Shown: positions 20,614 through 28,709 of the stretch, piece by piece
How positions within the stretch are numbered: the first letter of the stretch is position 1
Layout: the number at the start of each line of letters is the position of its first letter
Position numbers and translations under genes: made by a program
From: Actinomycetes bacterium
Lineage (GTDB): Bacteria; Actinomycetota; Acidimicrobiia; Acidimicrobiales; JABEUL01
Length of the DNA: 48,441 nt
Assembly (NCBI GenBank): GCA_021777355.1
Contig: JAJYDO010000011.1
Location: forward strand, 1 to 48,441
Direction: 5' to 3'
The notes under the pieces: generated by a model
Seen by the model: the letters and a program-made list of their open reading frames with translations, nothing else
Told to the model about the DNA's origin: nothing
The model's database searches: none

Positions 20614-23600
20614 TTAAACCTCCCCTTGTATCAATGAACTGAGTTTTACGAGTGACTCATGATCTTTAATTCTTAGCCATTCAAAATCTTTATCAGTTGG
20701 ACAAACAGTGCTAAAGTCGCAATATTCACAGGGGCTCTTACTGTCATTGTTAAAACTTGAATTGCTTGGAGTGGCAGGGAATATTCCATTGACAATGAAG
20801 AATACTAAATTAGCTAAAAATGCTTCTAAATATTCCTTCATCTCGGCATTAGCGCTAAAGGGCTTGGCCTTTTCTTCTTCTATCGGCAATGAATCTTCTT
20901 CAAGATACCAATAGTACGCAGAGACTTCAGGAACTCCGGTGCTTTCAACATAAGACTGCGCGTACATGGGGAGCTGCAAATACCTGCCGCCAAGAGAATA
21001 TTTCTCTACCGGATTTGAAGTCTCACTGTCCTTTCCGTCTTTGAGCTTGGGGGCACTAGGCAGAGTGCCGCTTTTGTAGTCAAATACACGAATATGGCCG
21101 GCGTTACTAATATCAGTTCTGTCAACTTTCCCATTGACTTCAACCTCTGCGACTTCCAATGTGTCACTTGTGCCCCCGGCTACTCTTACCTTCATGTTGA
21201 TTTGTTCCTCCGTCGCGCGAGGCCTGTAAATTTCACCTTCACCTCTCTTTCTTTGCTCTAAGTCGACCTTCACAAATCGTTTAAGCATCAAAATCAGATC
21301 ATCTAAAAGCCAGGCCTTCGGCGCAAAGTACCCAGTATTTCCAAAGAACTGATTGACCTTAGTCTCTATAAGTGAAATAATGTACTCTTCCCTGTCTTCA
21401 ATGCTCCACTGGTCTAAGCCGGCGAATTCAGGGTAATTCTTAATTTCATGGTCAATGTAGTCCTTCAATATTTCGTGGATTAGGTTTCCCTTTTTACTTC
21501 CACTTATTCCTTCTTCAACTTTGTCCTTTTTCGATATGGAAAGCACATGACGGAAAAAATACTGCCTGGGGCATTTGGAAAATTTTTCAAGCGAAGTCGC
21601 AGAAACAGAGGAGGCAAGGAGAAATTCGCTAGGGTTGACTTTTCCCTTGAACTGGTCAAACTTTAAATTCGCGCGTCCAGAAATATATTCAAGTGATTTC
21701 GAAAGTCTTGGATTAGTTGATTTTGTGAATTTTGCAAGCTCGCCAAGTTCCAAGTTGTTTTTCAATTCTCCTATCGTCGACATGTCAAAATCTCTGAGAT
21801 TTGCCGGGGGAAGCTTAGATCGAATCGAAGACGCGAATGATGGAATTCGGTAGAACTTATCGAATTCCAAGTCTTTTAATTCACTTGCAAACAGCCTTTC
21901 TTTTGACGCCGCTTGTTTTAAGAGATCCAAAAACCATGGAGATGGCCTTAGCTCTCTCCCCTGTAGCTGATCCCCTCTAGCAGTGCTGAGAGTGCAGTTC
22001 TTTGAGCTTGCCAAAAGTCCGTGAAAAATAAAAAGTTCAGTTTCGTTTTCTCGCCTTCTACTTAGAAAATCAAATCCCATTTCCTCTTTAACCGAGTCAG
22101 GCATAATCGGGTCTTCGTTGATCGATTGAGGGAGCTGGCCCTCGACAAGTCCTACAACAAAAAGCTGTTCAAAATTCATGCCGTAGGCTTGTCTCAGCTT
22201 CCCTAAATAAACGCCCTCTCCGAATCTTGCAGTTGTTGCCGCATTATTTCTCAATATAAGAGTTATCTCTTGAACAATCCTCTTAAGTAAAGCATTTGGG
22301 CTTTCATTTTCTCTTGCAGCTCTTTTATGTGAACTTAGTTTTGCAGCTTTGTCTAATTGATCTAATAAAGAGAGCTCGCTTATAATGTCACGGAAGGCCT
22401 GTCTGTCAATAGGGCTCCAATCGTCTAGATTATCTGGCTCGCCAAGCCATTTTTTGGCAAAATTAATCAACCTGTCGCCAAAATCCGCCCACGTTTTAAT
22501 CGGCTTCGAGCCAAGTAGCTCGATGTCTTTCATCAGGTCAAGAAGCACTTGATAATTCTTGGATTTATTTGGTGCATCGGGAGTTTTTTCAATAGAAAAC
22601 TCTAGGTATTTAATCCAGGTAGATAGGCTTTCCTGGCGACCTATTGACTCAATGCATTCGACCATCTCCACTTCGTCCACTTGTTCTCTCAAACCAGTAT
22701 CTAAAGCAATTTGGAGCGGAACCGACCTGACCAAGCCCGTCAGGTCGATATACGATGTTCCGTCAGCCAGAGTTAAGGCCAGGATTTTCATAATAAATTT
22801 TCCTGCGATTGTGTCGTTTAGCTTCAAATAGCTTTGGCCATAAAATGGAATTTGTGAATTGTAAAAGTATTCGCCAAACAGTCTTAAGTAACTGTTGTTA
22901 GGGACTATTATCCCAATATCACTCGGCCGGCTTGATTTAGCCAGGGCCTCTGTAATTAATCGGGTTATGTAGTGGGCTTCAGTATCGGCATTAGGCGCAC
23001 TTAAGAATTGCTTAATTTCCGGCTTTGCTTCACTGGCCACGAAAGAATTAGTATCATCGAAAAATTGCCTGACAATTGTGCTGCATATATTATCTGCCAT
23101 TTTATTTCCAGTGAAACCAAGTATTACGGTTGTATTTAGGTGTTTTAGAAGAAACCTTGCAATGGTGTTGTCAAGAGTTGAAAGTACCTGAGGCAAATAA
23201 ATTATGATATGGCCCAGCTGAGATTGTAACTGTGGATTGGTAGACAGCCTATCTGCGGCAACGGCCGCGGTTTCGATGGGCATTTCGTAAGTGTTTGCAA
23301 GAAGTGCTTGAATGATATTTCTTATCCTTATTAATTCTTTTATCTTTTCCCTCGACTTCGCTGAGAGCTTTTCTAAATCTGAATCGTTAAGTCTAAGCAG
23401 TTGGGCTACTGCCCGCGATATAACTTCAAGGGATAAATCGTGCCATAGAGCAGATGCGTACTTGGAGTCCTCTTGAATTTGTTCTCTTACTAAGTGTCGA
23501 ACCAATGTTTGGCTCAAATTCTGCTTTTTCTCAAGTGATGAATTCGTAACGTTTAGTTCTTTGACCAACTGATCTACTGTGGTGAATTTGATATTGGCAA

Positions 23601-23790
23601 TTCCAGCTCCGTGTGCAGACAGATCCCTCCTTAGTGAAATTGAAGCATGTGACGAAGACGTGATCACCGTAACGGGTGTCATAGGATTTGAACTTCGAAT
23701 CTGAGTTATCACATAACCAATTGCTTCAATTGCCTCGCTGCCAAACTTAGCTGTGACTAATTGAGGAACCCTATTTTCAGTTTCTGCCAT
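20614..23790 (-). CDS. PD-(D/E)XK nuclease family protein (AddB/AdnA-like partner)
   Basis: SLEKFSKCPRQYFFRHVL with SPCEYCDFSTVC (C...CxxCx5C iron-sulfur staple), RVFDYKSGTLP nuclease motif; 4 nt upstream of the AddA-like gene. Confidence 0.88.
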   Translation of the reverse strand: MAETENRVPQLVTAKFGSEAIEAIGYVITQIRSSNPMTPVTVITSSSHASISLRRDLSAHGAGIANIKFTTVDQLVKELNVTNSSLEKKQNLSQTLVRHLVREQIQEDSKYASALWHDLSLEVISRAVAQLLRLNDSDLEKLSAKSREKIKELIRIRNIIQALLANTYEMPIETAAVAADRLSTNPQLQSQLGHIIIYLPQVLSTLDNTIARFLLKHLNTTVILGFTGNKMADNICSTIVRQFFDDTNSFVASEAKPEIKQFLSAPNADTEAHYITRLITEALAKSSRPSDIGIIVPNNSYLRLFGEYFYNSQIPFYGQSYLKLNDTIAGKFIMKILALTLADGTSYIDLTGLVRSVPLQIALDTGLREQVDEVEMVECIESIGRQESLSTWIKYLEFSIEKTPDAPNKSKNYQVLLDLMKDIELLGSKPIKTWADFGDRLINFAKKWLGEPDNLDDWSPIDRQAFRDIISELSLLDQLDKAAKLSSHKRAARENESPNALLKRIVQEITLILRNNAATTARFGEGVYLGKLRQAYGMNFEQLFVVGLVEGQLPQSINEDPIMPDSVKEEMGFDFLSRRRENETELFIFHGLLASSKNCTLSTARGDQLQGRELRPSPWFLDLLKQAASKERLFASELKDLEFDKFYRIPSFASSIRSKLPPANLRDFDMSTIGELKNNLELGELAKFTKSTNPRLSKSLEYISGRANLKFDQFKGKVNPSEFLLASSVSATSLEKFSKCPRQYFFRHVLSISKKDKVEEGISGSKKGNLIHEILKDYIDHEIKNYPEFAGLDQWSIEDREEYIISLIETKVNQFFGNTGYFAPKAWLLDDLILMLKRFVKVDLEQRKRGEGEIYRPRATEEQINMKVRVAGGTSDTLEVAEVEVNGKVDRTDISNAGHIRVFDYKSGTLPSAPKLKDGKDSETSNPVEKYSLGGRYLQLPMYAQSYVESTGVPEVSAYYWYLEEDSLPIEEEKAKPFSANAEMKEYLEAFLANLVFFIVNGIFPATPSNSSFNNDSKSPCEYCDFSTVCPTDKDFEWLRIKDHESLVKLSSLIQGEV

Positions 23791-24176
23791 TTAAAAATCT
23801 CCGATTCTTTCGGCGGCCCTTTTAACCGTGAACTTTTGCGAGCTGGAAATATAGGCCAAAAAAATGCAGGGTGGGAAACTCATATTCATTTTCATTAAGA
23901 GTGGATCCTTTTGAGTCGGAGGGCCTTTGAAAACGGCACTCATGTCTGTATTTCCTGCAACTGTGACATCACAAGCAATGATGGCACAGTGCTACGACAA
24001 TTTCAGAACTTTTCTACGTGGATGTCTAATGGAATTAATGAAATTGTTAAATCCAATTGTTCCTTTACCTGGGACCAGAGTAGGTTTATCCAATTAACCA
24101 GGATAAATGAGCTTAATATCTAAAAACTAAACTCGGTGATAATTGATCTAAAAATCCTCTGCGCCTAGGGGAGAAA

Positions 24177-24932
24177 CTACTGCAGGTCGTTTCTTGGTCC
24201 GGGGGCATTTCTGAATTCAAAGGGCTGGCTTTCTCTCCCGGGAACCACAAACCAGCATTTGCCTGATTCATTGCTACTTAGAATCTGCATAAAGGTTTCA
24301 ACTACTTCATCAACACTCAGGATGGGAAAGTGAGCCTCCTGCAAGAACGGCTTTACATCCTTGATTATGTCAGTATCGGCAAATGAAGGACACAGAGCAT
24401 TAACTCGAATATTGTCACTTGGGCCAAAAAGGTTGCCAACTGAGCGCACTAATCCGACAACGGCATGTTTATTGGCGCAATAAATAGCATCCATGGGAAC
24501 AGGAACGATGCCGGCCATTGATGCCGTCGCAATGATGTCGCCGCCTTGCTTTGCCCTCATTGCTCTAAGAGCTAGATGCATTCCGTATACCACGCCGTCA
24601 AAATTGATTTCCATTACCTTTTTGAAATGCTCTACATCAAAGTCATCACCTAATCCAAAGCCGGTTGAAACACCTGCATTCAAGTGCGCTATGTCAATCT
24701 GGCCATATGCGTCAATTGTCCGATTAAATGCCCTTTCCATCTGTCCAAAGTCACGAACATCGCAGTCGATATAAATTCCGCCCAGTTCTTCAGCTAAAGC
24801 TTCTCCTTGTTTTTGCTCAATATCAACCAGTACGACTTTGGCACCTAAGGTCGCCAGTTTTTTGGCCACTGCCCCGCCGATGCCTTTTGAGCCGCCGGTT
24901 ATAAGTGCCACTTTGCCCTCATAAGATGTCAT
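24177..24932 (-). CDS. SDR family oxidoreductase
   Basis: ALITGGSKGIGGAVA, YCANKHAV; last gene of the HAD-APH-ACAD-SDR operon. Confidence 0.9.
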   Translation of the reverse strand: MTSYEGKVALITGGSKGIGGAVAKKLATLGAKVVLVDIEQKQGEALAEELGGIYIDCDVRDFGQMERAFNRTIDAYGQIDIAHLNAGVSTGFGLGDDFDVEHFKKVMEINFDGVVYGMHLALRAMRAKQGGDIIATASMAGIVPVPMDAIYCANKHAVVGLVRSVGNLFGPSDNIRVNALCPSFADTDIIKDVKPFLQEAHFPILSVDEVVETFMQILSSNESGKCWFVVPGRESQPFEFRNAPGPRNDLQ

Positions 24933-24961
24933 TTCGTGCCTCCTATCTCAGTTCTATCCAA

Positions 24962-26197
24962 CTATATTGGCAACGAACCGGTTGCCGCATTTGTTGAGCC
25001 GCTGTCTCGATAGGCAGAAATTGTTCGTTCTGCTATCCGCATCTGGTGGATTTCATCTGCGCCGTCGGCAAAACGGGCCCAGCGAGCGTGCTGAAACATC
25101 GATGCCAGCGGGGTGTCGGTTGAGTATCCAAGAGCACCATGCACTTGTATTGAGCGATCCACAATCCTGTTGAGGGCATTTGCTACAAAATGCTTTGCCA
25201 TTGAAACCTCAGTTCGAAAATCATCTCCCCTGTCTATTTTGTATGCGGCATGGAGCACCATTAGTTTGCACTGGTAAAGATCCATTGCGGAATCTGCAAT
25301 TAACCACTGAATCCCTTGTTTTTCTGCTAACAAAGAACCGTGCGAGTAACGGTTGATTGCTCTATCCACCATCATATCCAGTGCAGTTTCGGCTTGGGCA
25401 ATCCACCTCATGCAGTGAGCAAGCCTTGCCGGTCCTAAACGATATTGACCTAGTTTGTGGCCGTTGCCTCTTCCACCTAAAATTGCTGAATCCGGTACTC
25501 TCAGATCTTCGATAAGTATTTCGGAGTGGCCGGTAGAGCCGTGCATTGTTTCAACTTCTCGAACTTCATTCCACCCCTTCTTGGATGTCTCGACAATAAA
25601 TGCGGTATTGGCTCCTCTGGCGCCTTCTGGCATATCTAACTCGGTTTTCGCAAGTAAAATTGCAAAACTTGCGCGTCTGGCATTGGAAATAAACCACTTG
25701 TGGCCGTTAATTACCCACTCGTCGCCGTCTTTGACTGCCGTGGTTCTAATCAAAGTTGGATCGCTTCCTGCCACTTCTGGTTCAGTCATTGCAAAGCAAG
25801 ACATCGTAGTACCTTCGCATAGCGGCCTAAGGTAGTTTTCCTTTTGCTCATCGTTTGCCCAGTGAAGTAATGTGTGCATGTTTCCTTCATCGGGAGCCTG
25901 ACAATTAAGTATCCACGGGCCCAGTCGAGTTTTGGCCGCCTCTGCCTGAACCATTGCCATCTCGACATGACCCAGGCCCATTCCTCCCCATTCCTTGGGC
26001 ATGTGCGGCAGCCAAAGTCCCTCTGCTTTAGCCTGTTCTCTCAGATCCAAGATAGTTAATATGTATTCCTGTCTTGAGAGAAGCTTCTCTTCATCATCAA
26101 AGTCTTTAACCGCTGGCATAATCTTGTCCTGGACAAATGCCCTGACTCTCAGTCGAACTTCTTCGACTTCCGGGGTTAGCGTAAAATCAATTGCCAT
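24962..26197 (-). CDS. Acyl-CoA dehydrogenase, ACAD10/11-like clade by sequence signature
   Basis: CFAMTEPEVAGSDPT, WVINGHKWFISNA, and VHGALGYSTDTPLASMFQHARWARFADGADEIHQMRIAE (ADGxDEIH in place of the usual EGTxEI). Confidence 0.92.
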   Translation of the reverse strand: MAIDFTLTPEVEEVRLRVRAFVQDKIMPAVKDFDDEEKLLSRQEYILTILDLREQAKAEGLWLPHMPKEWGGMGLGHVEMAMVQAEAAKTRLGPWILNCQAPDEGNMHTLLHWANDEQKENYLRPLCEGTTMSCFAMTEPEVAGSDPTLIRTTAVKDGDEWVINGHKWFISNARRASFAILLAKTELDMPEGARGANTAFIVETSKKGWNEVREVETMHGSTGHSEILIEDLRVPDSAILGGRGNGHKLGQYRLGPARLAHCMRWIAQAETALDMMVDRAINRYSHGSLLAEKQGIQWLIADSAMDLYQCKLMVLHAAYKIDRGDDFRTEVSMAKHFVANALNRIVDRSIQVHGALGYSTDTPLASMFQHARWARFADGADEIHQMRIAERTISAYRDSGSTNAATGSLPI

Positions 26198-26230
26198 CTA
26201 ATTCTCCTTTTTATAAACGGACAGGCCAAT

Positions 26231-27301
26231 TCAGCCCATCCCTGACACCTTTAATGCTTTTTTAAACAGTGCAACTGTTATGTCGTGAAGTAAATCTCCA
26301 ACGCTTTTTTCCGCCTTGCCAGCACACGCTCTCGCATGAGTGCCTTCTAAAATGATTCCCAACTTGAAACACGCCAACACTGTATACCAGTCAATAGAAG
26401 TCAAACTCCTTTCTGAATTCTGCGCGTAGCGTTCGGTGAGCTCATCTGTTGTTGGGAACCCGTCAATATTTGCAAGCGCCATTGATGGTCCTACAGCAAG
26501 TGCATCTTTGCCCGGAAAAGTTGCAATAAGCCAGCCCAAATCAACCAAAGGATCGCCAATTGTCGACATCTCCCAGTCCACAATTGCTGCCAATTTGGAG
26601 CTCTCTCGTTCATATAAAACATTGGCAAGATGAAAATCGCCATGCATAATTCCGGGTTTCCAATTCTTGGGGACATTCTCGCTTAGCCACCCTGCTACTT
26701 CATCAAGACCTCCGATATCAGGCCCTAAGTAGCCGTCAAGGTCGCTGTATCCTTCCAACTCTTTCATCCAACGATTGACTTGGCGCTCCAAGAAGCCTTC
26801 GGGTTTTCCGAAGTCGCTAAGGCCGACTTTTACATGATCTACATTTCCAAGCGCACTAATGGCATCCACTGCTTCAAATCCCATTTCCCTGCGAACATCT
26901 GAACTTCCCAGATGATACGGGAGCAGCCCGCCTGCCGGGTTAAAACCGTCAACATTTTCCATGAGGTAGAAGACAACTCCCATCACGGATTCATCTTTGC
27001 AGCCCGCAATGAATCTTGGATGAGGCACATTAGTATCTCTTAGCGCGCTAAGTACTCGAGACTCTCTTCGCAATACTTCATTTGAAGCGGAGCGAAGATG
27101 CTTGGGCGGCCTTCTTAATACATATGTTTTCCTGCCGCTTTGAAATCTTATTAATATGTTCTGCGTCCCGCCTGCCAATAGTTCGGGGTTTTCAATTGGC
27201 CCGGCTTCTAAACCTTGCTCGTCCATCCAAGCTCTTAGGATTGAAAAATCCAAAATACTCTTATCTATTGCTCCTTGAGTCTCTTCATTATTTGTCGACA
27301 T
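26231..27301 (-). CDS. Phosphotransferase family protein (APH-fold kinase, ACAD10/11 kinase-domain-like)
   Basis: GGTQNILIRFQSGRKTYVLRRPP, GIMHGDFHLANVLYE catalytic loop, AIVDWEMSTIGDPLVDLGWL. Confidence 0.9.
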   Translation of the reverse strand: MSTNNEETQGAIDKSILDFSILRAWMDEQGLEAGPIENPELLAGGTQNILIRFQSGRKTYVLRRPPKHLRSASNEVLRRESRVLSALRDTNVPHPRFIAGCKDESVMGVVFYLMENVDGFNPAGGLLPYHLGSSDVRREMGFEAVDAISALGNVDHVKVGLSDFGKPEGFLERQVNRWMKELEGYSDLDGYLGPDIGGLDEVAGWLSENVPKNWKPGIMHGDFHLANVLYERESSKLAAIVDWEMSTIGDPLVDLGWLIATFPGKDALAVGPSMALANIDGFPTTDELTERYAQNSERSLTSIDWYTVLACFKLGIILEGTHARACAGKAEKSVGDLLHDITVALFKKALKVSGMG

Positions 27302-27303
27302 GA

Positions 27304-28032
27304 TTACTTTCCTTCTAAAAGCTCTAGAACATTTGGAATAGTGGAGATCTCCCAGTCTGGAATTTGTTCATCATTGGCGGGTCTTGGTCTTCTTGAGCCC
27401 TCTTCGACTATTAAAGCTGCTTTCATCCCGGCTTTTTTGGCTCCATATACGTCAGCCGATGGAGTGTCCCCAACGAAAATTGCGTTTTGGGGATTTACAT
27501 TTGCCATTGAACACGCCATGACAAAGATCTGCTTATCGGGCTTGCATGACTTTGCCGTTTCCGAGCTAAGCGACACGTCAATTAAATTGTCAATTTCAAA
27601 ACGATTCAGTATCTCATCGAAGTAATCATCATCGATATTTGAAACCACTCCAACTTTGATTCCCATGTCTTTGAGCTTCACAAGTGTTTCTTTGCTTCCT
27701 GGCCGGAGACTGGTTTTCCCAACAGTTACCATTCTTTGGCCTTCAAGGGCCTTGTCGATAATTTCTTTATTAGGAGAAGCTCCGAAGTATTTCAAAAAAC
27801 CGACAAGAGCTTGGCTGAATAGATCTCTGTGCAAGTAAAAGGGCTCGGATCCAATTTCAAGAAAAGCCTCGCCGAGGCCTTGGCGGTATGCGGCGGCCAA
27901 ATTCTTCGAATCTGGCTCAAGACCAGCATCTATTGCCAGTTCGTAAAGAACCACGCCAAAAGGGTCCCTAATATCTCTAAGGCTGAACAGGGTTCCGGCT
28001 AAGTCGAAAAAAACGGCATCAATTTGAGGCAT
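27304..28032 (-). CDS. HAD-superfamily hydrolase
   Basis: FFDLAGTLF motif I, VVSNID motif II, SCKPDKQIF motif III, AIFVGDTPSADVYGAKKAGM motif IV. The ATG at 28032 (MPQIDAVFFDL) is preferred over the track start at 28104, which overlaps the divergent TetR gene. Confidence 0.88.
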   Translation of the reverse strand: MPQIDAVFFDLAGTLFSLRDIRDPFGVVLYELAIDAGLEPDSKNLAAAYRQGLGEAFLEIGSEPFYLHRDLFSQALVGFLKYFGASPNKEIIDKALEGQRMVTVGKTSLRPGSKETLVKLKDMGIKVGVVSNIDDDYFDEILNRFEIDNLIDVSLSSETAKSCKPDKQIFVMACSMANVNPQNAIFVGDTPSADVYGAKKAGMKAALIVEEGSRRPRPANDEQIPDWEISTIPNVLELLEGK

Positions 28033-28045
28033 ATTATTTATTATA

Positions 28046-28061
28046 TAATGCATATGCATTA
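28046..28061. promoter_or_regulatory. Perfect 16-bp palindrome TAATGCATATGCATTA, candidate TetR operator
   Basis: Read directly; lies between the divergent HAD (28032, -) and TetR (28071/28077, +) starts. Confidence 0.65.
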
Positions 28062-28070
28062 GAATGCTAA

Positions 28071-28709
28071 TTGAAGATGCCATCAGACGACACCAGAAAC
28101 GCAATAATTTCCTCCGCCGAGAAGCTTTTCGCCAAAAAGGGCATTGACGCTGCCTCTTTGAGGGAGATCAATTCCCTGGCAGGCCAGAAGAACTCAACTT
28201 CGCTTCAATATCACTTTGAGGACCGGGCAGGACTGTTAAAGGCAGTATTAGCTAAGCACTACATGGCAGTTGAGTATCAAAGGCATGCGCTTTTGGATGA
28301 AATTGAGTCAACTCACACGACATCAATCAGAACTCTGGCCGCTGCATTGGTTAGACCTCTTGCTTCCAAGTTGGAAGATGACTCAGGCGGTCGAGAGTAC
28401 CTCCAAATAATGGCCGAGATTCTTAATCGCCCGGATCTATTGTTCAGGGACTTGATTAGCTCCAGAAAAAATGACTCTACCGACCGATGGAGATCAATGG
28501 TTGGAAAACTACTCCCTGACGTGGCAGTATCAAAATTGCATAGGCGCTTTGTAGCTATTCGGATTGCCCACTTGGAACTTTCCAGGCGGGCTGCCTCTCC
28601 AAAAAGGCGAGACAACAAATTATTTACAAGTGACCTAATTGATATTGTTACTTCAATCTTGGAAGCACCCGTCTCAAAAGAAACCGAACAATACCTCTCT
28701 AATCGCTGA
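28071..28709 (+). CDS. TetR/AcrR family transcriptional regulator
   Basis: TRNAIISSAEKLFAKKGIDAASLREINSLAGQKNSTSLQYHFEDRAGLLKAVL HTH; divergent to the HAD-APH-ACAD-SDR operon. Start TTG 28071 or ATG 28077. Confidence 0.85.
   Translation: MKMPSDDTRNAIISSAEKLFAKKGIDAASLREINSLAGQKNSTSLQYHFEDRAGLLKAVLAKHYMAVEYQRHALLDEIESTHTTSIRTLAAALVRPLASKLEDDSGGREYLQIMAEILNRPDLLFRDLISSRKNDSTDRWRSMVGKLLPDVAVSKLHRRFVAIRIAHLELSRRAASPKRRDNKLFTSDLIDIVTSILEAPVSKETEQYLSNR

Noticed and set aside
23911-24123. 70-aa ORF between the AddB-like gene and the SDR
   Set aside because: TTG start, no convincing SD or domain; kept as unexplained intergenic sequence.
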